Origin: Phytomonas francai
Lineage: Eukaryota; Euglenozoa; Kinetoplastea; Trypanosomatida; Trypanosomatidae
Assembly (NCBI GenBank): GCA_001766655.1
Contig: MJCC01000007.1
Span: forward strand, 602,479 to 666,478
Reading direction: 5' to 3'
DNA length: 64,000 bases
This document shows, one piece after another, positions 28,404 through 37,023 of the stretch (position 1 is the stretch's first letter; every line of letters begins with the position of its first letter). The position numbers were made by a program, and so were the translations under genes. The notes below the pieces were generated by a model that was not told the origin of the DNA, did not search any database, and was given only the letters and a program-made list of their open reading frames with translations.

Positions 28404-29348
28404 TCCCACGTTGACCTACCATAACTATGTCTTGTCTCTCTCCTTTGTACCTTTCACGTGTATAATGAATCCACCCTGTAATTTATGACCCTATCCAGCG
28501 TTCAATGTTTCAGTTTGAATTGGTATAACTACTCCTTCAGAAGGTGGTTGTTTGTGGCTAGTCTTGGCGACTACTGATTTGGCATGTTTGATGCTCAATT
28601 AATTGTCAATAAGAAGAAAAAGATGCATAATGAAAGCAGATCACTCTGACACATTATATTCTGTTGGGAAATGATAATTGAATATAAATGGTAATTTTAC
28701 TAGAATCAAAAAGATTGTTTATAGGGCCAACTATCACCTCTATAAAATAATAAAAATGCACTGTTGTAACAGGTTCAAAATTATTCATATACTTGATCAA
28801 ATGCATACCAGAAAAAAATAAGGAAAGGCATGCTTAAAAAGAATGGCACAGAGTGCCTCTTATATCTTCTTTAAATTTTATACACGATTTTCTTTATCAT
28901 CATACACACCATGAAGATAAGAATTCTGATCAAGAAGAATGCAACTAAATTAAAAATAAATAGCTTGCCTAGACATTTAAGTAATAGTGAAGTGAACCAA
29001 AGAAAGAAAATGACTCAGCTGATATTTAATTCTCCAAAAATGAGAAAATTAGTTTAAAAAGGATAGAATTATGCTTGATCCGGATAATGCTAAAAGGGAA
29101 AAAAAACGAATGATAAGCATCAAGTATGAGAGAAAATAGTGATAAACAGAAGCAATGAAACGGTACACAAGTGGGATACTTTCAACAGCAAAGTCCAAGA
29201 TGGAATAGCATGAAAATTTAAAATATGTCTATTAACGCACATGTATCCTAGAACCCTTTTTCATATTGAAAAGGTAACAAAATGGAGAAGCGAAACCGTT
29301 GGGAAAAAATGATAAAACGCATCCAAGACTTGATCAAAGACACGAATT
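28404..29348. other. Intergenic, AT-rich
   Basis: No gene seen in about 0.95 kb. Confidence 0.6.
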
Positions 29349-31151
29349 TCAGAGGGTTGCCACGTAATCCCTTAACACGCTCATCTTTGGCTTATAAATG
29401 TGGACTCCATTCAACACATCGGTCGATGCCATCATCCAAGCATCACTTTCCTCTGGACACCATGACAAGTCTGTGATGGACCCTAGATGCCCAATATGAG
29501 CAAAGGCCACCTCCGGTGGCGCCATATCGTTCTCTGAGTAGCTCGGCGGCAGGAGGCTTTTGTCAAGATCCCAAATGACCGCCTGACCGTCCTCCCCGAA
29601 GCTCCCCATGATGGTCTTGCTGAAGGGCGACCACTGGAGGCCTGTGACGCACTTGTTGTGGTAGCAAATCGTTGTAAACGCTTCCTTGGGCCAACGGGTG
29701 TCCCAGAAGCTGACCTCGCCCCCAACACCAGCGGTCACGAGCTGGAAGACCCCAGTTGGGTGAAACTGCGCGGCGGTCACGCCCTGTTTGTGGACGCCCA
29801 CCAACGTCATGGGGTGGGCGCCGAAGCGCGTGTCCCAGAACCTAACGTCACCGTCAAGGCTGGAGGACACCAGCAGATGGCCCTCCGACGCATGCCAGGA
29901 CACATCCGTCACGATGTCCCGGTGGCCTATAAAGGTGTAGACCGGCCAGTCATCGTCCCCAGTGGCATCCGGCAGTACACTTTGCACCTGAATCGCAGAG
30001 TGCTCCGCGTTGCAGTCGACGGTGTGTCGGATATCCCAGTAGTTGACATAGCAGTCGTCACCACCGCTGGCAATGACTCCTGGCCTCACTGGGTTCCATG
30101 AGAGCCCAAATCCACCCGTGCGGTGGCCACGCAGAACCGTTTTCTGGAAGTTGTGCTCCCGCCCACCCGTGCTCTCATCCTGAGACAGGTTGTACACACC
30201 AATGAATTCGCCACCTGTCTTAACCGCTATTATATGTGTATCCTTTGGGGCTGCCCGTATCTTCAACACCGGGGAATCCGATATTATGACCTTCTGAAAA
30301 CAGCAATGTCCTCGTACATGCTGGAATTGGTTTCCTCTATCGGCGACAGACCTCGTGTCGGGGTCATTCAATTGGTTATCTGGGTCGTCTATGATATGCG
30401 CATCAGGTACAGCCACCTCCATCAACTGAACCTGGTTGGGTATTCCCTTGGCAGCCTGAGTCCCGACAGCCAAATACTTCAACGTGTAGTCGCAACTTGG
30501 GTCGCTTATCGACAATGCAGGTATCCATTCTATAGTTAACAAGGGCCACTCTGAGGCATACAAGGAGCAGAAATCATAGAGTTCATCCATGTTCTCCTCG
30601 AAACACCTTTGGAGACGCAGCATGCGCATCAACGTATATGAATCTGTCTGATTAAAGGCTGCTAGTTTGGTCTCAACATTGCCGATTTTTATTTTGCTTT
30701 TTTGTAAAGAAACTGCGAATTTGACATCATTTTCATGTTCATTATGGTCAGTGTTGCAAATGTTAGATCCCATTTCTCTTGAATTGAATCTGTCTTGGTT
30801 TTCAAATGAAGATGATGATTTTTGAGCATCATGTTTGATGCCGGTCACAAAAGAGTCCTGTGGAAAGTCAGAATGTGGAAAAGCACCCGTTTTGGAAGGG
30901 GCCTCAACGACATTGGATCCGTGCTCTGGCACATATGATAAAAAATCATCTACGCCGAGATCAATGTTTATTTCTGTCCTCATGCTGCCATGTTGTTCTT
31001 GCTTAAAAATTGCTTCATTGTGACTATTGGAGAGCTGTCCCTCTGAAACTATACACGGTGGCGCATTAAGAGGTCTTTCCTTGACAAGTTTACCATTCAA
31101 TAAGCTCAAATCATTTTTCCTCGCCTTATTTTGACCAGATCCCTCACGCAT
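29349..31151 (-). CDS. RBBP4/MSI1-like WD40 histone-binding protein
   Basis: A 600-residue protein. Residues 1-190 are a polar, Asn/Ser/Asp-rich extension. Then comes the RBBP4/CAF-1 p48 N-terminal helix and first blade: NMDELYDFCSLYASEWPLLTIEWIP, like [20 protein letters not shown], followed by YLAVGTQAAKGIPNQVQLMEV. Diagnostic WD repeats follow: GHRTGGFGLSWNPVRPGVIASGGDDCYVNYWDI, GHRDIVTDVSWHASEGHLLVSSSLDGDVRFWDTR, then CVTGLQWSPFSKTIMGSFGEDGQAVIWDLDKS, and an acidic/Pro loop before HIGHLGSITDLSWCP. The PPEVAFAHIGH segment matches the family's PPELLFIHGGH. These proteins bind histone H4 helix 1 in chromatin assembly and deacetylase complexes. The extension is unusual, since RBBP4 is about 425 residues; a nuclear chromatin role is inferred. 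Confidence 0.85.
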   Translation of the reverse strand: MREGSGQNKARKNDLSLLNGKLVKERPLNAPPCIVSEGQLSNSHNEAIFKQEQHGSMRTEINIDLGVDDFLSYVPEHGSNVVEAPSKTGAFPHSDFPQDSFVTGIKHDAQKSSSSFENQDRFNSREMGSNICNTDHNEHENDVKFAVSLQKSKIKIGNVETKLAAFNQTDSYTLMRMLRLQRCFEENMDELYDFCSLYASEWPLLTIEWIPALSISDPSCDYTLKYLAVGTQAAKGIPNQVQLMEVAVPDAHIIDDPDNQLNDPDTRSVADRGNQFQHVRGHCCFQKVIISDSPVLKIRAAPKDTHIIAVKTGGEFIGVYNLSQDESTGGREHNFQKTVLRGHRTGGFGLSWNPVRPGVIASGGDDCYVNYWDIRHTVDCNAEHSAIQVQSVLPDATGDDDWPVYTFIGHRDIVTDVSWHASEGHLLVSSSLDGDVRFWDTRFGAHPMTLVGVHKQGVTAAQFHPTGVFQLVTAGVGGEVSFWDTRWPKEAFTTICYHNKCVTGLQWSPFSKTIMGSFGEDGQAVIWDLDKSLLPPSYSENDMAPPEVAFAHIGHLGSITDLSWCPEESDAWMMASTDVLNGVHIYKPKMSVLRDYVATL

Positions 31152-31865
31152 TGAGTATGACAGTTTTCGTTGTCCCTGCGTCCCAATTTAGAACCCTTGA
31201 AAGATGCAATGGCGCAAATATCCAAAGCAGTGACACTTTATATACTACTTCACTGGGGTAAGGAAGATGTAACACGATACTTATCGACCGTAAGTTATCA
31301 ACTTTGGAAATCTATTTGGATCTTTAAATAAAAACACTACTTTTCCTTCTTTATGGATCTTATATCATCATCTAATTCAGTGATATAGAGAAAAAAATTC
31401 AGAGCCTTGTGATAAATAATAATAATAAATGTAAACCAAAGGTAATGCTAAACAAGAATAAAAAGAAAAAGGGAAAATTGTTGCGGGAAAAAAAAGCATG
31501 AATAATGTCCTAAAATGAATATAGACGCTCAACGCCATTCAATTAGCAAAGGAACTGTCCTTTAGTCGACACAACTTAATGGAATATTGTTCCAGAAATA
31601 AAATGAATCGGGTTCAAAGCTAATGTGCGACGCAATGTTCTTGATATTGCAAAGCATGATATGCGCAGGCATGGGAAAAAAAAGAGAACCTTTCATTAAT
31701 ACTTTGCATGCGTTGTCCTTCGTGCCCAACACAGTTGTCACCACTACCATGCTTCTGAGAATGTGAACTCACAATACACATGTTAATCAGCTACGTTGCT
31801 GTTGCATCATTCCACGTCGAAGAAGTAACAGTGAAAAAATGGTCAGAAGATGAATCCATATTCAA
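31152..31865. other. Intergenic
   Basis: No gene seen; a 62-codon minus frame at 31562-31750 has no recognisable features. Confidence 0.6.
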
Positions 31866-34190
31866 TCAAGAGGATCTCTGATCTTCACGCGGCCCACGAC
31901 GACGCACCGCCAACGATGATGCCCGAGTATGTCCCGTTTCCTTGTTGGCGACTCGGCTTGAAGGACCTTGGGAAGGACGCCGATGTGGCGCCGCAGATGT
32001 GCTGTGGAGGCGGCGCGAGGCCGGCTCGCGTTCCTCAGTGGCGCCTCTCGCTTCCAAGCCCGGTGGCTTTTGCGGATGGTTTGGGGGATGCCCACCACCA
32101 TCAGAGACTGGGGCGGGAATCGAAATACCAACCATAGGCACAACAACTGAAGTACCAACGATTGGGTCGCGGTTAGCACCGCGGTGGTAGGAAAAGTACC
32201 GACTGAAATCTACCCGAATCCACAGAGCACGCTCCGCGGGCCGGCTAGAAACGCTAAGGTGACTAACAAAGGACGGCAAAACCTTCTGGCGCGCTCGTGT
32301 TTCGAGCGCCGCCAGCGCGGCCGCGACCTCGATCGGGGTCTGGTTAACCCCTTCGACAGCCCAGTAGTTAAGACGGTAACGCACGCAAAGCACATAAAGC
32401 GTAATGGCGCACTCCTCTAGGGCACGGCACGTCGCCATAAGCTTCTCAAATCCCTCTGTAAGGAAAGAATTTTCCGCTATATTCCACATAAACCGATCAT
32501 GGCAGCGCTTGGCCTCTTCTATGCTACCACAGCGCTCGATATTCTGGCGAAACTCGTTCGTATACACGAGAACAACATCTATTTGAAAGTAGTTTGCGAC
32601 AGCTGTTTGAAGAAAATGGAACATATGAAATAGTGCGTAGGCGCGGCGTAGGTCAGAAGATGGCTTCCGGTTGGTTTTAATGGCATCCGCAAATAGTTGA
32701 TGCAGCACACTCAAGGTATGCAACGCAAAACGCATCGAGATGTGGAGTGAGAAGAGCCGTTGATAATATTCAAGAGCTTTTTGCGACACCACAAGTTGAA
32801 GGCCTTGAGGAGTCAAATAGACAATACAAAGATCGCGAACAAGACCCATAATCGACCGCGCGGCACCTTCAACCGACATAGTGTTTGTTGTCTCATCGAT
32901 CGCAACGCCTTTGGTATCTGCAGACAACGTTGCCTGAGTCAAGCTGACAGAAAAGGACTCGTATGTCGACCGCTCAGCCAGCCCTGAAACACTAAGCCCG
33001 TATGCAAAGGCCTCCCCCACCGCCCGGCGAAGATTCGCCTGGGATAACGCGTGAGCCCGCTGAGACCCTGCCTGCTCGTGTAAACTATGTACTACCTCGC
33101 CCCTGCTTGTACAAAGGGCATTGAAAGTGCGCTCGACAAATGCATGCCAGAGGTCACCCCGGGTGCACATAAAGACCACTTGGAGTGCTTCGAGGTAATC
33201 AGCCAACGGCGCATTGCGTGACACCCTTTCCCAAAGCGCCTTTGCCCAGAGAGCTCTAGCAGATTCGACCCGTGCGGCCATTTCATCTACCGCTAGCACG
33301 CCACCTTCGTACAGAGTGGGGGTAAAGATGGTCTGGAAAACAGATTCTGCAGCCCCATCCAGTGCACCTATTGCAAGCTGCTCTAGATAATCACCTTCGT
33401 GGGCCTCTAATTCGTTCAAAAGAACGCGGCGTGCCTTTCCGGCAGCAAGGATAGCTGAACCGAGATCAACGGAGAGTCCCAGTGGCAGAAGGTCTTGACG
33501 AAGGGTGTGTGTCTCTGCAGAGCACTTCTTGCCTCCAACCACAGATGAAGTTGTTGAAGATACAGAAATGAAGTAATCCGCGCGTCCGTATAGCACCACG
33601 CCGTGAGCTACATAATGCGCTGTAGTGTACAGTACCGCTTGCCATATGTGGCCCCCCATTATTTGCCGAAAGAGTAGGGGTAATTCGATGTTTGACACGA
33701 AATCTCTGATTCCCACGAGGTACTCCGTCGTAGACGACGACGAGGACGACGACAAGCGTTTTTGGGGAGATGTCATCTGTTGGGTTATTTTCTCGAGCAG
33801 GTTGAATGTTAGACGGTAAGTAGAATTCAACAAAGACAGATTAGACGGCGTTTTTGCGGACTTTACATCCTCCACATAATAGGATAGTATCTTTTCTATG
33901 GTGGCTCCCATAGCAAATGCGTAAAGACCATCTGTCCTACCCAAGCTTGTATCCCTTGCCACGCCAGAAAGTAGGGCAAATTGCCGTCCAAGTGGGAGCA
34001 AGCCTTCTAATAGCAATAACTCTGTCGGGTGAAGGCTCGAGCGTATAGACGGCGAGAGCGATAGGATGGAATTACCATCAGTATTAGCGCTTTCCTTGTA
34101 GCCAGTAGTGTCTCCGGGCGATGTGAAAGGAGAACTTGAAAGCAGTGTCGAAGAGTCAAACCCCAGAAGAACGCATTGAATTTCCTCCAT
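31866..34190 (-). CDS. Gamma-tubulin complex component 4-like protein
   Basis: A 774-residue helical protein with a GCP layout. The N-terminal grip1 part has LHPTELLLLEGLLPLG, like the FLHPSE..vl..L..LG of GCP4, then IMGGHIWQAVLYTTAHYVAHGVVLYG, like the short-arm helix of GCP proteins (vl..v...ly.QL..Wml.G). The grip2 part has DLCIVYLTPQGLQLVVSQKALEYYQRLFSLHISMRFALHTL, like w.l..l.t..al..Y..lF..Ll..kr....L. It continues with LFHMFHFLQTAVANYFQIDVVLVYTNEFRQNIERCGSIEEAKRCHDRFMWNI, matching the LRh.m..Fl.nlqyYlqvdVie..f..l......tfe.i...Hd.fL.nl motif. ALWIRVDFSRYFSYHRG near residue 690 matches the GCP4 end (LLlRLDyNkyY). A Ser/Pro/Arg tail of 75 residues follows. Role: microtubule nucleation at the basal body. 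Confidence 0.75.
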   Translation of the reverse strand: MEEIQCVLLGFDSSTLLSSSPFTSPGDTTGYKESANTDGNSILSLSPSIRSSLHPTELLLLEGLLPLGRQFALLSGVARDTSLGRTDGLYAFAMGATIEKILSYYVEDVKSAKTPSNLSLLNSTYRLTFNLLEKITQQMTSPQKRLSSSSSSSTTEYLVGIRDFVSNIELPLLFRQIMGGHIWQAVLYTTAHYVAHGVVLYGRADYFISVSSTTSSVVGGKKCSAETHTLRQDLLPLGLSVDLGSAILAAGKARRVLLNELEAHEGDYLEQLAIGALDGAAESVFQTIFTPTLYEGGVLAVDEMAARVESARALWAKALWERVSRNAPLADYLEALQVVFMCTRGDLWHAFVERTFNALCTSRGEVVHSLHEQAGSQRAHALSQANLRRAVGEAFAYGLSVSGLAERSTYESFSVSLTQATLSADTKGVAIDETTNTMSVEGAARSIMGLVRDLCIVYLTPQGLQLVVSQKALEYYQRLFSLHISMRFALHTLSVLHQLFADAIKTNRKPSSDLRRAYALFHMFHFLQTAVANYFQIDVVLVYTNEFRQNIERCGSIEEAKRCHDRFMWNIAENSFLTEGFEKLMATCRALEECAITLYVLCVRYRLNYWAVEGVNQTPIEVAAALAALETRARQKVLPSFVSHLSVSSRPAERALWIRVDFSRYFSYHRGANRDPIVGTSVVVPMVGISIPAPVSDGGGHPPNHPQKPPGLEARGATEEREPASRRLHSTSAAPHRRPSQGPSSRVANKETGHTRASSLAVRRRGPREDQRSS

Positions 34191-34204
34191 TCCACTAATT
34201 TGCT

Positions 34205-34238
34205 CTTTTTGGGGTTGGGAAAAAAAAGGGGGAAAAAC
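34205..34238 (-). promoter_or_regulatory. Polypyrimidine tract and AG: probable spliced-leader acceptor of the GCP4-like gene
   Basis: The sense strand reads TTTTTCCCCCTTTTTTTTCCC, then AACCCCAAAAAG, with the AG at 34206-34205. The 5' leader would be 14 bases. Confidence 0.5.
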
Positions 34239-34704
34239 TGCGGCCTCACACTGATACTATCCTAACCTTCACGGGATTGTAGTTCTATTTGAATTTCTAT
34301 ATGTAATTGAGAAAAAGAGTTGAGTTCCATGTAAAACATGGTAACAACAGAAAGATCTAAAAAATCGCAACAACGATGATTTGCTAACCAGCGGAATTCA
34401 TAAAAGTAGCATTCATAATGGTCTGAAAACTGAGGAATAAAAAAGATACGAAGTACAGGAGGGAGAATAAAAATGATATTAAATAAATATATGTAGCAGA
34501 TAAACTGATGTGAGAGGGAGTGGGGGGGGGGGAACAGAAATTACTTTAGAAAAGAAAATGTCTTACACACAGGGCCTAAAAATACAGAATACCGAGAATT
34601 TACCCCATAAATACTCTCTCGAACAGATAAGCAAATGCCATCTATCGTCACAGATGTCGCATCCCTACCAAAAGAAGCGTGTCAGATGACCCGGTACATT
34701 CCCG
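34239..34704. other. Intergenic
   Basis: No gene seen; a G run of about nine lies near 34525. Confidence 0.6.
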
Positions 34705-36762
34705 CTACAAGGCATCAACGGCATCGAACCAACTTTGTATTTCACTACATACCTTGCTAAGCTGAGTAGTAAAGTCTCTATTGACACCCTGCACCTCTTC
34801 CCTCACCGTCGCACTTTGTTCATCTGAGGCCAAGTTGAAACATGGGTGAAGTGTAATCAAACGGAGGGCCCAGTCTAGTGGGACTGCGCCAGAGTAGATG
34901 GCAAGCCCAACCCCTAGCAGCGGATTAAGCATCATGTGCCGTCGGAAGCTCGCTAAAGTCTTCGGAAGCTCAGTACCCAGGTCAGAGCGGATGTTGATGC
35001 CTGAAGTGCACGGTGTTGGATGCTCGCTTTGCGCATTGGCCATGATGGGCAGATCCGAGTGTTGGGTTCTGTTCTTTGTGGCGTCACCCTCCCCAGTGTC
35101 GAGCAAGTGAGGCAACAAAAGAAGCGCCATGGATCGGTTCGCCACACGTTGAATCGCGTACTGATAATTTTGCCGCAGCCCCCCATCATCGGTGTGGCGG
35201 CAGAAACAGTTTAGGGCGTACCACCCTCTCAGGCGCGTATCATAATAATAAAGCCGCACCACCTCCGTCGCGACACGCCACCACAGCGGTGGCACGCCTA
35301 CACAGCCCTTCAGGCTTGTGAAGATGTATGCTTCCATTTCGTAGATCCCATTGGCTGGAAGATGTGAGGAGGTGGTGATTTTGACGGTCGAACAAAGGTA
35401 GCGAAAGTCGGAGAAGGCGTCGAGGGCATCCTCATCATCCTCGACTGCCGACGCCATGAGCAAGCCTAATTCCCGCCGCGAATTGTGCTCTCTCGAAAGC
35501 TGCGAGGGTGGTGCGTGGCCCGGAACGTGAAACCCTTTGGCGAGAACAAAGGCGTGTGCATCGCCCTCAGTGTCCAAGTGCTTCCAAGCTAATAGAGTGC
35601 AGGCTGCCACAACTAGGCGCCGCTCCTGAAGAGTGAAGAAACTTTGATAAGCCTCTTGCGGGTGCAACTCTGCCGGTTGGCTCGGAGTCTGTCCTGGACC
35701 TGTGGAGTCCAGTGAATAAGAAGAAACATAGCGAGACTGGATAAACAATACAAAAGTAGCAAGAATCTGTACAGCTAAAACAGGCAGAGTGACTAACTGG
35801 AGGCTGGCAACACGGTGGGATTTCTGTAACAGAGCAGCGGAACCTACCCTCACATTCTTTTCAGGCGAAGGTGAAAGGCACTCCGCCTCCGATTTCCCAC
35901 CTGGGCCCCGCCAGAGGTCATGAATCTTATAGTACGAAGAATGAAAATGAAATGCCGGACGATCAGCTATCACACCGTCACGGACACATCCGCATGGGCA
36001 CGGAAGCGGGCTACATGAAGCACCGCCGTCGGTGGGATTGCTAGTCTTTGCCCCGATGTCTCTCCCTATACGCCACTTCGGCAAAGACTCTGGCAGTTCT
36101 GGAGACTCCAACAAAAATTCCTCCGGTGAGACACTCCGGAGCAACCCAAGGTGCCTCACGAGGCCGCGGGCAAAACTAAGGCTGTAGGCCGCATCGTCTG
36201 GGTGATTCCGAAGAAGATTCCAAAGGGCATTGCTCTGTTCGGAGTGCCTACACGCGTGCCCAAAGTCGCTGAGATGCAAACGTTCGTATCCACTTGGATG
36301 AAGGGCAACAGGCACCGCTTCAGACACCTTGTTATATCTCAATAGCTCGGGACAGTGAAGATGCAAAAAGGAGCGCCAGATTATTTGTGCATCGTCTGCG
36401 GCATCGCCTTCGTCTAGCTCAGGGGTTGAGGGAAGGGGAAGCGGAGAAATGTCGGCGGTAGTTGGCACCGCTCTCCCTTTTAATGTGCCTCCACACCTGC
36501 TAGGTAACCCCTCGAGACTTCCCCCATCGCCAAGCCCTGAGATGGTCATGCCCGTGTGGTGCAGAGGTGTTGTCGGCTCTCCTTCCGGGACGGTTGGGAA
36601 GGTCCTTGAATGAGCGGAATGCAGTGATGAGTCGCCTTGCGCAAGGCTGGGCTCATAGCAAAGCAAAAGGTGCTGAAGGGGAAATGTAAGCCTCGTGCTG
36701 GGAACGGGGTTTACAAAAGGATTAGGGGGCCTTAAGGCATTGAGGTGTGTGGGCTCATCCAT
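34705..36762 (-). CDS. Divergent cyclin-like protein
   Basis: A 685-residue protein. Residues about 306-402 resemble a cyclin box: SLQLVTLPVLAVQILATFVLFIQSRYV, then after a 30-residue insert ERRLVVAACTLLAWKHLDTEGD. This matches the lglp..ai.tA..lf.RFy....f.....vaaAcl.LA.K.eE pattern of cyclin K/L/T/C types. A later helix (YEMEAYIFTSLKGCVGVPPLWWRVA, about 465-490) is where the second part of the box would be expected. The Trp in LAWKHLD replaces the usual Ala/Ser. The first 300 residues are Pro/Ser-rich with a CxCxC cluster (SPLPCPCGCV). If correct, it would bind a cyclin-dependent kinase, perhaps a transcription-type one. The hydrophobic stretch at 324-345 could instead be taken for a membrane helix, so confidence is moderate. 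Confidence 0.5.
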   Translation of the reverse strand: MDEPTHLNALRPPNPFVNPVPSTRLTFPLQHLLLCYEPSLAQGDSSLHSAHSRTFPTVPEGEPTTPLHHTGMTISGLGDGGSLEGLPSRCGGTLKGRAVPTTADISPLPLPSTPELDEGDAADDAQIIWRSFLHLHCPELLRYNKVSEAVPVALHPSGYERLHLSDFGHACRHSEQSNALWNLLRNHPDDAAYSLSFARGLVRHLGLLRSVSPEEFLLESPELPESLPKWRIGRDIGAKTSNPTDGGASCSPLPCPCGCVRDGVIADRPAFHFHSSYYKIHDLWRGPGGKSEAECLSPSPEKNVRVGSAALLQKSHRVASLQLVTLPVLAVQILATFVLFIQSRYVSSYSLDSTGPGQTPSQPAELHPQEAYQSFFTLQERRLVVAACTLLAWKHLDTEGDAHAFVLAKGFHVPGHAPPSQLSREHNSRRELGLLMASAVEDDEDALDAFSDFRYLCSTVKITTSSHLPANGIYEMEAYIFTSLKGCVGVPPLWWRVATEVVRLYYYDTRLRGWYALNCFCRHTDDGGLRQNYQYAIQRVANRSMALLLLPHLLDTGEGDATKNRTQHSDLPIMANAQSEHPTPCTSGINIRSDLGTELPKTLASFRRHMMLNPLLGVGLAIYSGAVPLDWALRLITLHPCFNLASDEQSATVREEVQGVNRDFTTQLSKVCSEIQSWFDAVDAL

Positions 36763-37023
36763 CGCATCCCCGCTGATTTCGCGTTGTTAAGGATACCAAG
36801 GTGGTCTATATTTACGTTTTTTGTTTTTTGAAAACAGGAAAGGTAAGAAAATTATGCATGAATACACTCATTCAAACCTATGTATTACTGGGTTGTCTTG
36901 GTCACTATCATTATAAATGAAATTTTCATGGTAGTGGTTATAATAAAGCACAGTAATTGCGACTAAAACTCTCGTAATGCACCTGAACGCAAGAGATTGA
37001 TGGGAGACATAGCACGCACACGT

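Noticed and set aside
35740..35800. Membrane helix in the cyclin-like protein
   Set aside because: The hydrophobic stretch LPVLAVQILATFVLFIQ fits the first cyclin-box helices better when read together with VVAACTLLAWKHLD, though this is not certain.
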